Shown in pieces: positions 24,299 to 36,800 of a DNA stretch of 64,000 nucleotides. The notes below the pieces were generated by a model. It saw only the letters and a list, made by a program, of their open reading frames with translations. It had not been told where the DNA came from and made no database searches. The DNA comes from Codonopsis lanceolata (taxonomy: Eukaryota > Streptophyta > Magnoliopsida > Asterales > Campanulaceae). How positions within the stretch are numbered: position 1 is the stretch's first letter; the number at the start of each line of letters is the position of its first letter. Both the position numbers and the translations under genes were made by a program. The stretch covers positions 38,958,108 to 39,022,107 of the forward strand of contig CM028378.1 of NCBI GenBank assembly GCA_013146195.2, written 5' to 3'.

Positions 24299-27200
24299 TC
24301 ATCTAAATGAAAATTGGATCTCCTCCAAGGTTTTGCCCTTTGTCTCAGGGACCCAAACTGACGCAAGCACCACAGTTGCAGCACACATAACCATGTAAAG
24401 TGTAAAGGTTCCTGTCAAAGGTGCATAACATCCAAATTAGTAAGAAACCAGTTGATATGTACTCCGAAATTCATTCCCGGTGCAGAAACCTAACAAGAAT
24501 TTGAATTACCAATCTATAATACTCCCTCCCTAGCTAACTACTTGCTCAGATTAAATCATTTAGAAACTTTTAACATTTAGGATTAACCCTCATATCCACA
24601 TGAGTGAAGCCGGTTATCCTCTTTTAACACCCTCTTTTTTCTTTCCACATTACAAAGTCTCTCCTACAATTAATATTCTCAGCGGTCATCCTTTTTCTTG
24701 CTCCCTTTTTTTTCTCTTCTCATTACAAAGTTTCCCCTTACAATTAATATTCTGAAGAATCACCCCCTACTAAACCTCGACCATACATTAATTCGGTCTC
24801 GTGCCATATGCACAGACACAAAGACCTTGTCATATACAAAACAAAAGTCGGGCAGCATCTTCTATTTGATATGGTTAGTGATTTGCTCCACATTTAATGG
24901 CAACAAGTCAAACCATTGACTACTTGTCTACTTAATGCTTACTCAGTTCCACTTAGACAGTTCTCTTTCCATTTTATGTCCCAATCCTTTTTTCAGAAAT
25001 CAAACTTTTTAAGAGTTTTTCAGCTCTCCTTGTTTTGATAGGAAATTAAATAGTTTTAGAACAAGGAACAGTTGTACACAAGATATAAACTGCATGGCTA
25101 CATGAGAGAGAAAGAGAGAGAGAGACCTCCACTGCTCCAAGATAATAGCAACGGTGCAGTCAAGGTAATGGCCCAGGAAATGAACCAATTGGCTAATGTT
25201 GCTATACTTCCCGCCAGTCCCTTTATATTGACTGGAAGAATCTGTAGTGTAATAAGACAACAAGACCAAGTGATTAATAGCTGTAAGCAGAAATACACAA
25301 AGCTGCAATAACCTTCCATAGCAGGCACAGGCACAGGCACAGAAGTTTACGGCATGGTTGAAACATTAAATTAAAATAACTAAAGAAATATCAAGGCATA
25401 GCAAGCATTATATTCTGACTGATCAAAAACATTCAAGGGAGTAAATTCTCTTTTGGGTTGAATTGCAGCTACCAAAGATATACTACCCCTAGAATGCATA
25501 TGAAATTTACTGCTTTAATCATTCACTCCAGTTAACTGGAAAGAACAAGTAAAGTCATTCAAAAAGCACAGAATTGCACACATTAAATATAAATGTTACC
25601 TCAGACATAATAATCCACGGGATTGGCCCCATTCCAAGAGAGAAGGCAACAATCATGCCCTGCAAGAAAGTTTGGGTAGACAAACTGAGAAACTCTAAGG
25701 GCACCCTCATAATAGATATCATACACTTGAGTAGCAATCGGAAGACATACCACCACCCCAACCAGTGATAGAATGCCGAATATGCTATACAAGGAAGAAC
25801 TGTCTGATACAAAATCCTGAAAAGTAATTGGAAGAAAATTGAGAACGCATCAATGCACAAAAGGAAAGATCTGTTGTGCATAACGATTTTGTCTAAATCT
25901 TTCACTAAACTAAACTTGACACGAATACCTTTAGAAAGAAGGAAACAGCAACAACTAAGAGACTAAGAGTCATGCCAGCAGAGGAGACCTGAAACAAACA
26001 TTTAGTTTTTCATTAGTTTGGTTGAGATAGAAAGTTAGAACTATATGACAGCTATAAGTCCAAACTCACAATTAGCAGAAGCCTACGGCCTGTTTTGTCC
26101 ACCAACCACGTAGAAACTGCAGTTGCGATAACCTGAATAGCAAAAAATACATGTATAGTACTTGATGAGGAAAATAATTTGAAGCGATAACAGAAAATAT
26201 AATTGGATGACTGGATCCATTTGAAGAACCCCTTTCAGAATATACCTGGATAGCACCAAGTCCACATGCAGCAGCATTACTGTTAGAAATGCCTGTAGCA
26301 TTTAGGCAACAGATAGGAGTCATCAAACATGAACTGATATAATAAACAATTCCTTGGACAAGAAACCTATACGAAATAACAAATTATATAAATATGTAGA
26401 AAAACAAAAAGATGTTACCCATGCAAACGCAACTAATACTAACCAGCAGACTGAAAAATGGTACCGGAGTAGAAAAGAACACCATTAACACCACTTAGCT
26501 GTTGAAAGACAAGTAATCCAATTCCTATCTGCAAGATATAAGGATTAATGTTTGCAGGAATTATCATGCCGGATAATAAGAGGAAAAGACGAAGGAAGAG
26601 GACTAAAATTTTCAAACAACTAATACCATTAAAGGAAACCAATATCTTCTTTGCTTCAGATCTGAAAAACGAATTGTAGTTCTTCTGTTCGATGATGCCA
26701 CAGACCTCTGCACAATGCCAAGTACAAATGAAACAAATTGCTGACTGTTAATTAAGATTGGGACAATAAATTAGCAAGTTTTCAGCAGGTATATTTCACC
26801 AAGTACTTTGGTACATGCATGTCTGAAAAGTAGTGTAGGTAATAGGTTTCAATTCCACAAACCACAATCCAACTAAATTAGAATTACCTTAATTTCATTT
26901 ACTTCAAGGGAAATATCAGTATCAAAGCCACGGAGAACTTGCAAAGAAGCTTCAAAATCATCTGTCATTCCCATTTTTGCCTGGACAAAAAAGAAATTTG
27001 CTTCATACATTGTGTTCATCATTCAACCATAAAAATTGTTGCAAATAACATTGTGAGCTTACCAACCACCGAGGAGACTCGGGAATAAAAAAGAGGCCAG
27101 GTATCAATATAAGACAAGGCAGTATTCCTGTGAAAGAAAATCTGAAAGAGGGTCAATTGATAGCTGTTTAATCAGATGTAAGACAAATTATCTTTGATTC

Positions 27201-29190
27201 GATACAACAGGTGCCCAAGGAATTTCTTCACATGCACAGGAGAATCACTCTAGCCAGCTCTAGATGCAACATTTGGTTGAGAGGTTTTCTTTTCTTTTCA
27301 AAAACTCAAATCTTTGTATCACTCAATTAGTCTATAAATCTTGGTGCAATGTGGAAAAATAAATGAATTATGGAACTGTGAAATCAGAGGGGTTTCCCAT
27401 AGTCAGAGAGCAATAAACAATCTCTTTAGTTATGTTCAGTTACTTTTGAGAAGCTCCACCTCCCTGCCGCACCCACCACCCACAAACAGAAAGAGTAAAA
27501 AAGAAATAAGCCATGACTGCCACTAAGATGGTGAGGAGATGATGTGCTCACCCATTGAACCATCTTTCAAATTGCCCTTAGTTTTGAAAGTGAAACGGCT
27601 TCCTAGCCATTTCGTATTGGAGCCTTCCTCAAGTTCGAAAGGGAATAAGTGCCAAGTCAATTTACCCTGCTCTTTTTGGAGGATATGAGGTGGAGTGACT
27701 AACTATTTGCATCAATTTTGTTCACACAAGTACACAACCAGGTGATATCCTTCCAACTGACCTTGCAATGAACTTCAACAGTTTTTTCCCTCTTGGAGAA
27801 AATAACACGTGATTTTACCCAAGGAAAAAAATTATCCTTCCAACACTGACACCAATCATCCTTCTGAAGAAATTCTAGCGTGTAACTGATAATGAATCTG
27901 GTACCCTAAGATCCTATCAGTCCTCAACATATCAGCGAAGAACTTCAGTGGAAAGATCCTTCTAACAACAATAGTCCTATATTTCTGTAAGATAGCTACA
28001 ACTTATATATCCTCATGAAAAGAGAATACTAGCGTAAATTTGTCAATGATTGAATGTATAATTAAAAGATCATGAATGCACTTAAAATGTGTTATCTAGA
28101 GGCAGATACTAAAGGGAGTCTTTCAAAAGATTACCCAGAACTGCGAGTGCTCTCCAATTAACAAAAAGTCCCAGCAAATAGGCAAGCATTATTCCAATTG
28201 TGACGGAAAGCTACAACAAAACGAAACAGATAATATATAAACTTAAATCTGATATGAAAATAGTTGAAGTTTCATAAGAACAAAACTGCTGACAGCTATA
28301 TGTGGCTAAACTATATGCCTACCTGATTCACCGAACCCAGTCCCCCTCTCATGTTTTGAGGTGCTATCTCAGCAATGTATACAGGAACCTTTAAAGAAAG
28401 GCAAGAACAAGTTTGTTACAAATCATCTGCTGATGAAAACTTTTCAAGTCACCAAACAAACAATTAAAAAGTTACCGTATAAGAGATAATTCCAACACCA
28501 AACCCTTCCAATAATCTTCCCATGTAGAGAAATGACACATCCTATACCAAAACCGAATAATTATAACTATAAAGTAAAAATTTCTCAAACAATCAATATA
28601 CTGACTGTTAATTGCAATCCTATTAGGAAGGAACTCACTCTGGCAAATGATATAGCAAGCCAACCGATGATATTGGGAATAGCTGCGATCATCAAAGACT
28701 GCAGTAATTTAAACGGAGGAAAACCAAAACTTACTCAAATCAACCAAACCAAGAAAGTAAATAAACACAATACTGATAATGAGGAAATTGATAGCAATCA
28801 TACATACCCCTTTTCGGCCAATATACTCGGCAATCTGCCCACTAGCTATTGCCCCAACCATGGCACCCACATTGGATAAAGAACCAAACACGGAGAACTG
28901 AGTAGCAAAATAAGTTTATTCAATTTAACTTATAAAAGATAATAATAAGTTTATTCAGTAATTTTTCCCCAATAAAACAAAACATAATAATCGAAGGCAA
29001 AATAAAAGGAATTAACCTCAGAAACTGTAAGATTGAGATCTTTGGTAATAGCTGTTTGTGTAGGTGAAGAATAACCACCCTGCAAGATCGGAAAGAACAA
29101 AGTTATCAGTTAATAGGGTCAGTTTGGATAGTGTAAAAATCGTAAGAAAAGAGGAATTGCTGAAATCACGCCCAATATTTGAGGAACCAA

Positions 29191-29222
<32 letters not shown>

Positions 29223-29464
29223 TGCATAGAATTGGGGTAAGAGGGGGGGGGGATGTTAGTGAGGAGCATTACAGTGAAACCGAACTGGATAGGGCCCAAA
29301 GCAACGATCATAACGCATGCGAGAACGGAAACGGAACGGTCACGAATTGTTTGAGAGGAGCCCATCATACTGGATTGACGGGAACCCATTCGATACCAAC
29401 TTCCAGTATGAAGAAAGGGCTTCCGGAGATCCCTTCCCTCTTCATTGTCGTCCCTGAAACTCAT
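24299..29464 (-). CDS. ERDL6-like: ERD6-like (ERDL6-type) sugar transporter, 18 exons
   Basis: MFS monosaccharide/H+ symporter of the plant ERD6-like clade; ERDL6 exports glucose from the vacuole. Coding exons: 29273-29464, 29017-29079, 28808-28897, 28639-28698, 28476-28541, 28323-28388, 28135-28210, 27063-27127, 26888-26980, 26627-26707, 26444-26528, 26246-26292, 26070-26132, 25929-25988, 25751-25816, 25600-25659, 25127-25241, 24299-24411. All introns are GT-AG and all phases join, giving 486 aa, close to the roughly 487 aa of the Arabidopsis protein as I recall it. Visible signatures: MSFRDDNEEGRDLRKPFL at the N-terminus, GRKG (112-115), PESPRWL (220-226), QQLSGVNG (293-300), VPETKGK (470-476), and 12 hydrophobic stretches. 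No breaks. Intron 1 and the leader carry GA/CT microsatellites. The intron 17 donor is GTCTCT inside a CT tract, weaker than the other donors. Confidence 0.95.
25104..25125. repeat. GA/CT tract at the intron 17 donor
   Basis: Interrupted GA repeat on the plus strand. On the coding strand it gives a CT tract that starts immediately at the GT of the donor site of exon 17 of the transporter gene. Confidence 0.8.
29194..29222. repeat. (GA)n microsatellite in intron 1 of the transporter gene
   Basis: About 14 GA units, about 50 nt inside intron 1 from its donor. Confidence 0.9.
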
Positions 29465-29554
29465 AGCTAACACTAAAACTTTCTCTACGATCTCTACTCT
29501 CTCTAAAATCAATTCGTCCAGAGGAGTGAGTGTCAACCGACGGGGCGGGTGTTT

Positions 29555-29556
<2 letters not shown>

Positions 29557-29591
<35 letters not shown>
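29557..29591 (-). promoter_or_regulatory. (CT)n tract in the probable 5' leader of the ERD6-like gene
   Basis: About 17 CT units on the coding strand, 93-127 nt upstream of the ATG. CT-rich leaders and GAGA/CT repeats are common near plant transcription starts. The regulatory role is inference, and the transcription start is not located. Confidence 0.5.
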
Positions 29592-29593
<2 letters not shown>

Positions 29594-29813
29594 ATAATAA
29601 TGTTGATTGGGGTAGAAAATGGATGACAGAATGAAATGATACACGACGACGAAATGGGAAGTGGAAGTTGGCAGTAGAAATGTTGTACCCAGCGGTGAAT
29701 TTACAATACAATGGTTTGGAATTTTTCCGACCATCCTGGTCGACGGTGGTTGACCCTTTTGACGTTATTTTGATATCCCCGACACCCAATCATTATTGAA
29801 ATTGAATAATAAT
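29592..29813. other. Remaining proximal promoter of the ERD6-like gene
   Basis: Only about 220 bp of unique sequence separate the CT tract from the Pack-MULE at 29814. It ends in the 9-bp target duplication AATAATAAT (29805-29813). No clear TATA box was chosen. Confidence 0.4.
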
Positions 29814-31064
29814 GGTCAAAATACGAAAAAGACCCTGAAGTTTCCACCAAATTCCAAAGTGGTACCCAACCTAAGGTTTGTGCCATACGCATACCTGACA
29901 TTACAAATTGTCCCATAGTGCACCCTAGCCCTAACGGGCGTTAGAAAACTAACAGAAAGTTAGCATGTGCATCTCACATGCAGGGGTAATTTCGTCATTT
30001 TTATCAAAAAAATTCTGAGGTGCTGGTAATGCCACGGGATAAAATTCTGGGGGCACATGTTAGAACGAGTCAGTCGTTCCGTTTTCGTCCCCAAATTGAT
30101 AAAACTTTATTCCAAAGAAATCCATGACAACAACTACCGTCCCTACCTCTACACCTCACCCTCTTTCTCCGTCGTGGTCCGATAATCCAACCCCAATGGC
30201 TAATTCCAACTCCTCCGAGTTGCCAACCCAGATATAGGCAAACTTGTAAATCTTGGCCGCCTTAATGTGAGCCTGACCAAAATTAGAACCCAATAAAGAT
30301 CCGTGGGTGCCGCACCTGCTAGAGCAGAAGCCATCAACGGTAATATCAGATGACGTCAACACAACATTAATGGCATTCTTTTGAACACCTTTGGCTGCCA
30401 ACTGTTTGATTTGTTGAGTTTTAAGCGATTTGCCAAGAGAGTAGCCTTCATCCATAATTTGCTTACCCAAGGAGAGGCGCAAAGGAGATGCATGATTCTT
30501 GGACTTTAAGACATGGTAGTATTTCTCGGTAGCCTTTCACCACGTGGCAACAGATGGTTGGCTGTTTGTGGGAGAAGGAATTAGTGAGGTGATGAAATCA
30601 GTGACAATGGCACGTTGGGAAGGCTTGAACTTGCCATACCAAATGAGGTTGATTGAGATATTGGCAGTAAGAAGAGGGCCATTGGGGTTGGATTATCGGA
30701 CCACGACGGAGAAGGAGGAGGAGGTGTAGAGGTAGGGACGGTGGTTGTTGTCATGGATTTCTTTGGAATAAGGCTTTTATCAATTTTGGGACGGAAACGG
30801 AACGATTGACTCGTTCTAACATGTGCCCTAGAATTTTATCCCGCGGCATTACCAGCACCCCAGAATTTTTTTGATAAAAATGACGATATTACCCTTGCAT
30901 GTGAGATGCACATGCTAACTTTCTGTTAGTTTTCTAACGCCCGTTAGGACTAGGGTGCACTATGGGACAATTTGTAATGTCAGGTATGCGTATGGCACAA
31001 ACCTTAGGTTGGGTACCACTTTGGAATTTGGTGGAAACTTCAGGGTCTTTTTCGTATTTTGGCC
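29814..31064. mobile_element. Pack-MULE carrying an EXORDIUM-like gene fragment
   Basis: A perfect 9-bp target duplication AATAATAAT (29805-29813 and 31065-31073) flanks 387-bp terminal inverted arms (29814-30200 and 30678-31064). The arms start GGTCAAAATACGAAAAAGAC and end with the near-perfect complement. Arms of this length with a 9-bp duplication are diagnostic of Mutator-like elements. The 477-bp centre is not transposase; it is an EXORDIUM/PHI-1 family fragment. The element sits 350 bp upstream of the start codon of the sugar transporter, with the cargo in the same orientation. The outer arm sequence resembles the arms of the element at 32140-33619, suggesting related families. Confidence 0.92.
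30201..30677 (-). pseudogene. EXORDIUM-like (PHI-1) gene fragment inside a Pack-MULE
   Basis: Translated on the minus strand, the insert reads NGPLLTANISINLIWYGKFK..., then IVTDFITSL, ATEKYYHVL, LSLGKQIMDEGYSLGKSL, INVVLTSSDITVDGFC and KFAYIWVGNSE. These are characteristic blocks of the phosphate-induced/EXORDIUM family of secreted, brassinosteroid-linked cell-wall proteins. Both the family N-terminus (including the signal peptide) and the Cys-rich C-terminus after the WVGN motif are missing, and the reading runs directly into the MULE arms. The normally Trp-Trp pair before the KxTEKYY block is Trp-stop, with TGA at 30537-30539, so the fragment cannot be translated through. Otherwise the frame is open for most of its length, indicating fairly recent capture. 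It is a fragment, not a gene. Confidence 0.85.
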
Positions 31065-31143
31065 AATAATAATCCAATTTTACTTTTTTGAGCTTCCAAA
31101 AATATGATTTTTTTTAAACCTTTCATTTTTAAGAAAAATATTA

Positions 31144-31396
31144 CTCCCTCCATTCCAACATTATTGCATGTTTAACCCGGTACATGGATTAAAAAAAAAA
31201 CAATTAACTTGATTATTAATATTGGAATAATGCGTGGTTTTCTTTAAAACCTATAAATGTATGGTTCAAAATTAAAGTAAGAAAAAAAGTAAGAGTAAAA
31301 TGGTAAAAATGATGTTATAAAAAAACTTTCAAATAAGACAATTATTTTGAGACGGACGACAAATAAAAGTAAGACAATAATTTTAGGACGGAGGAA
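31144..31396. mobile_element. Stowaway-type MITE
   Basis: The left terminus CTCCCTCCATTCCAACATTA follows TA. The right end reads 'aattttaggacggaggaa', an inverse. The interior ('acaattaacttgattattaa', 'attaaagtaag.aaaaa') is shared with the copy at 62954. The TA duplication at the right side is not clean. Confidence 0.65.
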
Positions 31397-32139
31397 TGAT
31401 CATTTTATCATTTCTTTCTATTTTAATGAGGCTCTTACACACATATGAGTTATAAAGAAAATTATATTTTATAGATTCAACTAGTTTTTTTTTAAAAAAT
31501 TATGTGTCTAGTCACACAAAACAATTATGTAAGAATGGATGGAATAATAAAATATGCAAAACACATAATCAATTAAGGTAAGAGTAACTCCTCATATGAG
31601 ATCGTTTAACGAATCATAATTCGTAAGACGAAATCTCGTTCTCTCACAGTCAACCTACCAATACAGAGCGAGTCGGATCATGTACATCCTTCTTAAAGAA
31701 TATACCCATAAAACCTTTTCAAAGTTTTTGCCTTAAGGTAGTATGATAAAGGAAATTTTCAAAAATTAATTAAAAAGTAGACCCTATAACCTAAAAAGAA
31801 TAATCAAAGCCCTTTTTAAAAATAGAGGAAGTAACTATTTTATATTAGCAAAGTTTTGATTTGCTATTATTATTAAACAATACTCCAGCTGTCTCTAAAA
31901 TATTGTCCTGTTTGACCTAGATACGAAATAAGAAACAAAATGTAACTTAATTATTAATATTTATATATTATGTAATTTCTTTAACTATTTTATATTGTGT
32001 CAAACCTTGGATTTTGATCCCACCAAAATTATTCACTCTATTCATTCCTGAAATGAGTATCTAATGAAGTCCCTAGATTTTCATTTACAAATTATTATTC
32101 CTTAATATATACTTGTAATTCTTAAAAGTTAATTTTTTA
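31397..32139. other. Intergenic DNA
   Basis: No gene was seen. A worn Stowaway-like terminus (actccagctgtctctaaaat) begins at about 31882. Confidence 0.35.
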
Positions 32140-33619
32140 GGCTAAATTACTTTTTACCTTCCAAAGTTTCTACCAAATCCCATTTTGCCACCTAAACTAA
32201 GGTTTGCTCCATTTTAACACTCAAGGTTGCCATTTGTCCCAGTTTACCCCCTTTTTGTGAGGGGCATTAGAAATGGTAACGGAAAAAGGCATGTGCACGT
32301 CACGTGAGGGCTATTTTGTTACTTTCAAACATTCAGATATGACTATTTTAGTACTTTCAACACTTAGTTTTATTTTTTCTTTAATTCTCTCTCTCTCACA
32401 CACTCATTCTCACTCTCTTTTATCTCTCTCTCTCTAGTTGAATCTCACCCAAATACACCACCAATAGATTCCTTCTTCTCCACCACCGACACACTATCGC
32501 TTTCCCTATCACCCCAAAAACTTCATAACCCGATCGTTCATTCGCATTTAAACAAAATCAACTCATCCCAACTTCCTATTTAAAGATCCAAAATTTTAGT
32601 TTCATAGAACTAAAACCCTAGTTTCATATACCCAAAATTACATCAAACCATGTTAATACCAGATCTGGAAGATGGAGATTCATCCCGGCGACAACGTTCC
32701 TTCGATATTACATACCTGATAGGAAAAATGATATTACAATTTTCATAATGAATGAAGTACTCAAATTGACTTCGTTCTCGGGAGTTCTCAAATTGATAGC
32801 TTTCTCCGTCAAATAAAGTTCTCAAATTGATTTCGTTATTGGGAGCGATTTCCCCAGTTTACCGGATGTCCCTGCAACTAGAAATGCTACTATCGATTTT
32901 GGTTCTGCTCCCAGAAGATGCAAGAAGTATAGCTCGCCCAACTAATATTAGTTCTCAAAGGATCCTTTGATCAGTTGCTGCTAAGAAATCGTTAGAGCTT
33001 ACTGGAAAGAAAGTGCGACAAGAGGCCCTGCCGGGGGCAAAGAATCGAAGCTTTATTTATCTACCTAAAGAGAAAGAAGAAAAGATCTTTCATTCCTCAG
33101 AAAATCCTACAATGGGCATGAACTCAGAATGACCACGTCATAGCAATTCAGACTCCATTAAACCTTAGAGATGGTGATTTCCACATTTCAAGATTCTTTA
33201 TTTTATGTACTACATTTTTCTTGTTGGAAACATACTCGTAATTGAAATTTGAGTGTTGATTTTTGCTGACCAAATTTACATCTGGGTGTTGAAGTTTTTC
33301 TTGCTTTGCTTTCTCAACCGAGTTTTTTAAAATTTACATAATACCCTGTTTTTTCTCGTTCAGAATTAAGATTTGTATCTTGTGTATTTATCTTAACTCT
33401 ATTTAAACACCCTCCCGTTAAGCCAGATGGAAAAAGTCCAAAATAGCCCTCATGTGACATGTACATATCTTTTTTCCATTACCATTTCTAACGCTCCTCA
33501 CGGAAAGGGGGCAAAATGGGACAAATTGAAACCTTGAGTGCTAAAATGGAACAAACTTTATTTTAGGTGACAAACTGGGATTTGGTGGAAACTTTAGGAG
33601 GGTAAAAAGTAATTTGGCC
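32140..33619. mobile_element. MULE-type element with unidentified cargo
   Basis: Left end GGCTAAATTACTTTTTACC is mirrored by the right end GTAATTTGGCC at 33619. The arms extend about 200 bp (32140 to about 32345, and about 33415-33619) and share blocks such as CCAAATCCCA and GGGGGCAAAATGGGAC. The sequence layout of the arms resembles that of the Pack-MULE at 29814. The flanks are T-rich and no clean 9-bp duplication can be seen. The centre has coding-like stretches, for example VPATRNATIDFGSAPRRC (about 32855-32925) and KNRSFIYLPKEKEEKIF (about 33035-33095), separated by stops or frame changes. I do not recognise the source gene. Confidence 0.6.
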
Positions 33620-33825
33620 TTTTTTTCTTCAAATAATAATAATTCATCATGTAACATTGGGAGTAATACCATCCCAAAAGAAAGGATCATAATTGCTTCT
33701 CAAGAAATATATTAAGAAAATGTATTTTTAAAATCTAAACTATAATTCTTTATAATATTTTGAAACTTTTTTTTCTTTTTAAAATCTTGATATTTAATTG
33801 TCACCTGTCTTATTTTGTTAAGATT

Positions 33826-36800
33826 GAGAGAATTGCAAAATAAAAAAACCATGTCCTATTTCACGTTTTGCACGCTAAACCTCATGTTTCCAAATTCGAC
33901 AATTAAAACCTCCACCGATTTTTTAAATATAAACCTTTCATTTGTTAGGCGTTAGCCTAGAAGACGGAATGCTGACTCGGCTGCCCATGTGGCAGCTGAC
34001 GTGTCTTCAGCGGGAGTTTTTCCCTCCATTCCAATACATTTCTTTGCAATATAAACCCTGTCCAAATAATAGATTTGCAAATTTAACCTTTTTTCAACGA
34101 TTTCCCTCCATTCCAATAAATTTCGTTTCATTATAAACCCTGTCCAAATAATAATTTTACAAATTAAACCTTTTATCTCACTTATAAAATCAACAAAATT
34201 CCAATTAAATTCAACACTATAAATTTTATACATTTTCATTTTACTTATCATGAATACATCAGTTTATTGTCGTTGTGTGAGAATATCTGTTATGAGGACA
34301 ACAAGGACAAATCAAAATTTAGGGAAAAGGTTCTTAAGTTGTCAATGATTTGCGATATGTCAATGTATAAATAATTTTTATTTTTGATCAGTATTCTTTT
34401 TTGTGTGTGTGATTATTTGTCAAGTAAACTTTTTTGTTTATTATTGCAGTCAGGGGGTTGTGACTTTTTTCACTAGTATGATTCTCCGCAGATGGTACTA
34501 GAAAGAGTAGTGGAAAGAGAAGTGGGCATAAACAAATGCCTTTGGTTTTGTTTGATTTTGTCATGTCTCTTCAATCTACTATTTATCTTAATAATTAGTG
34601 GGCAGGAATAAGCAAATGGAGTATGAAGTAATCAAGAAATGGGGTTACTTTTGTGTTTTGGTGTTGTGAACTTTGCTTTTTAATATGTATTAAAAGGTGA
34701 ACATCAGGCCCCTTATGTATGTCAGTCTGCCTATTTGAAATGAATGCAATGTTAGATGTGTATTATTTATGTAAAATGTTTGTGACGAGAATACAATATC
34801 CAAACAGGGGTCACATTAAACCAAGGAAACGCAAACTACAATATCATAATACTAGCCATTCAGAGATTCACTCTGTTAAACCAATGGAATGTATATTCAT
34901 TTTTAAAAGCCTAACATGGAACCACAAAAAACAGAGTTAAGAAAAAAAACATAGTTTAAACATTTATAGTGAAAACATAGTTCAAACATTCAGAGATTTG
35001 CTTTGTTACCACAAAAAAACATAGTTCAAAAAAAAAAAAAAAATCAGAGATTCACTATGTCTTTCTTCCTTCTTGTGCAAAAATCAAAGATGTCCAACTA
35101 TCACTCTGCTCCATATGTTCTAATGACCGCAAAACATAGAAAATTCATTAGATATAACAATTTTAAAAAAGGGATGATTAAAAAAATCAAAGTATTTAAC
35201 TATAGAATATAACCTAAACAAAGTTCAGTCATCAAGATTGATTTGTTCTCCAAGCTTGAATGTAGAAATGGTAGTAAGCCTTACATTCAACAATCTCATA
35301 GACCTCTTAGCAGGTGACTTTGTTGGAGTCCATCTTGGCTGTGTTGAGGTAGCATCTGGTTATGTTGGAGGTGGTGGTGGGGTTGGATTCAATTGGCTTG
35401 TTGCAATTGTAATTTCTTCAGGTTGATGTGGCACAATCACTTCCTTCATTCACTTGTCCTTACTGCTCAATCACTGCATCATTATTTGTCATTGCTGTTC
35501 AATCACTACCTCATTCATTTCTATGTCATGCACTACCTCATTACTCACTTCTTTCTGTCCACATTCTCTTTTGTTATGCCCAAGTTGATTACAAATGGAG
35601 CATGTCACTATGTTTTTTGTTGTACTTTGAAGCTGTCCTGGCTTAGGACACTTTCTTAAACTATGCCCAAGTAACCTACGATATGAACAAGTCACAGTCC
35701 CACCCCCTTACTCACTTTCTGAACCCTAACATGCCTCTCACCTTAGATGTCATTAGGGTCTTTCCTCAGCTTTTTAGGCCTTCCAGCCTTTTTCTTCTTA
35801 AAAACTGGAGTAAAGACAGGAGGTAATTGAGTCCTAATCCAAATGTCAAGACCATGGATTGCATCAACTGTGTTGTTGTATGTTTTGATGTATTTATCCC
35901 TCTTGTACCAATCTACCACAAACTCTTCCACTCCCAAACCACTATAGCACATGGCAGAGATCGTATGGGCAGATAGCATGGGCACATGGAATGCCTGTGA
36001 GGTCCCACCTTCTACAAGAACATGTCTTACATTCCATTTCAACTACAAATTGTACTTCCCCTACATAAAACTTCATATTTGGAGTCTCCTGTCCAGGTGG
36101 GAAAATAATGTTTTAAGTTTGTCTTGGTTTTTTCTATAGTGACGTGAATCTTAGCGCAAAGTAGTCCAGTAGCTTTCTTCATCTTATCTCCTTGCACTCG
36201 TATTCTTCTTATCAAAATTCCCCTAATTGTCTCCAACATAGTGATTGTAGGCTTGTCCCTTACTTCTAAGATTAAGGCATTAAAACTCTCACACACATTG
36301 TTAAGAAGGGTATCACACTGTGGCCATGTGGTAAAATTTGACCTAGACCACTATTGAGGTGGCTTAGCATTAAGCCACTTGAATGCCTCTGTATCTAGTT
36401 CTTTTAACTTCTCCATACAATTCTCAAAGAAAAAAGGATTTGAAGCCTTTGCACAGTCCCATAATGCATCTTTCAATGCAAGTCCTTTGTGTAAAAGCTT
36501 GAAATTGTTATATAAGTGTCTAACACAGAATTTGTGCTCAAAATTGGGGCACAAGGTTTCAAGTGCAGGAACCAATCCCTACAATTAAACAATTACTTAG
36601 CAAACCAAGTGCAAGAAACATCCTATCTAGTTCTTTTAAAATCTAAAAAGAAATTATATTTGAATGTACCTTCTGTTTATTTGACATGAAGGTCCAATGG
36701 AATGAGTTGACCATGTTGATGTCCTTTTTCAATAAATCAAGAAACCACAACCATGAATGTTTGTTTTCACTTTCCACAACAGCATAAACAAATGGATATG

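Noticed and set aside
29018..29734. 238-codon minus-strand frame overlapping the transporter start
   Set aside because: It joins the 5' leader, exon 1, intron 1 and exon 2 by chance. Only 29273-29464 and 29017-29079 are coding, supported by splice sites and the family sequence.
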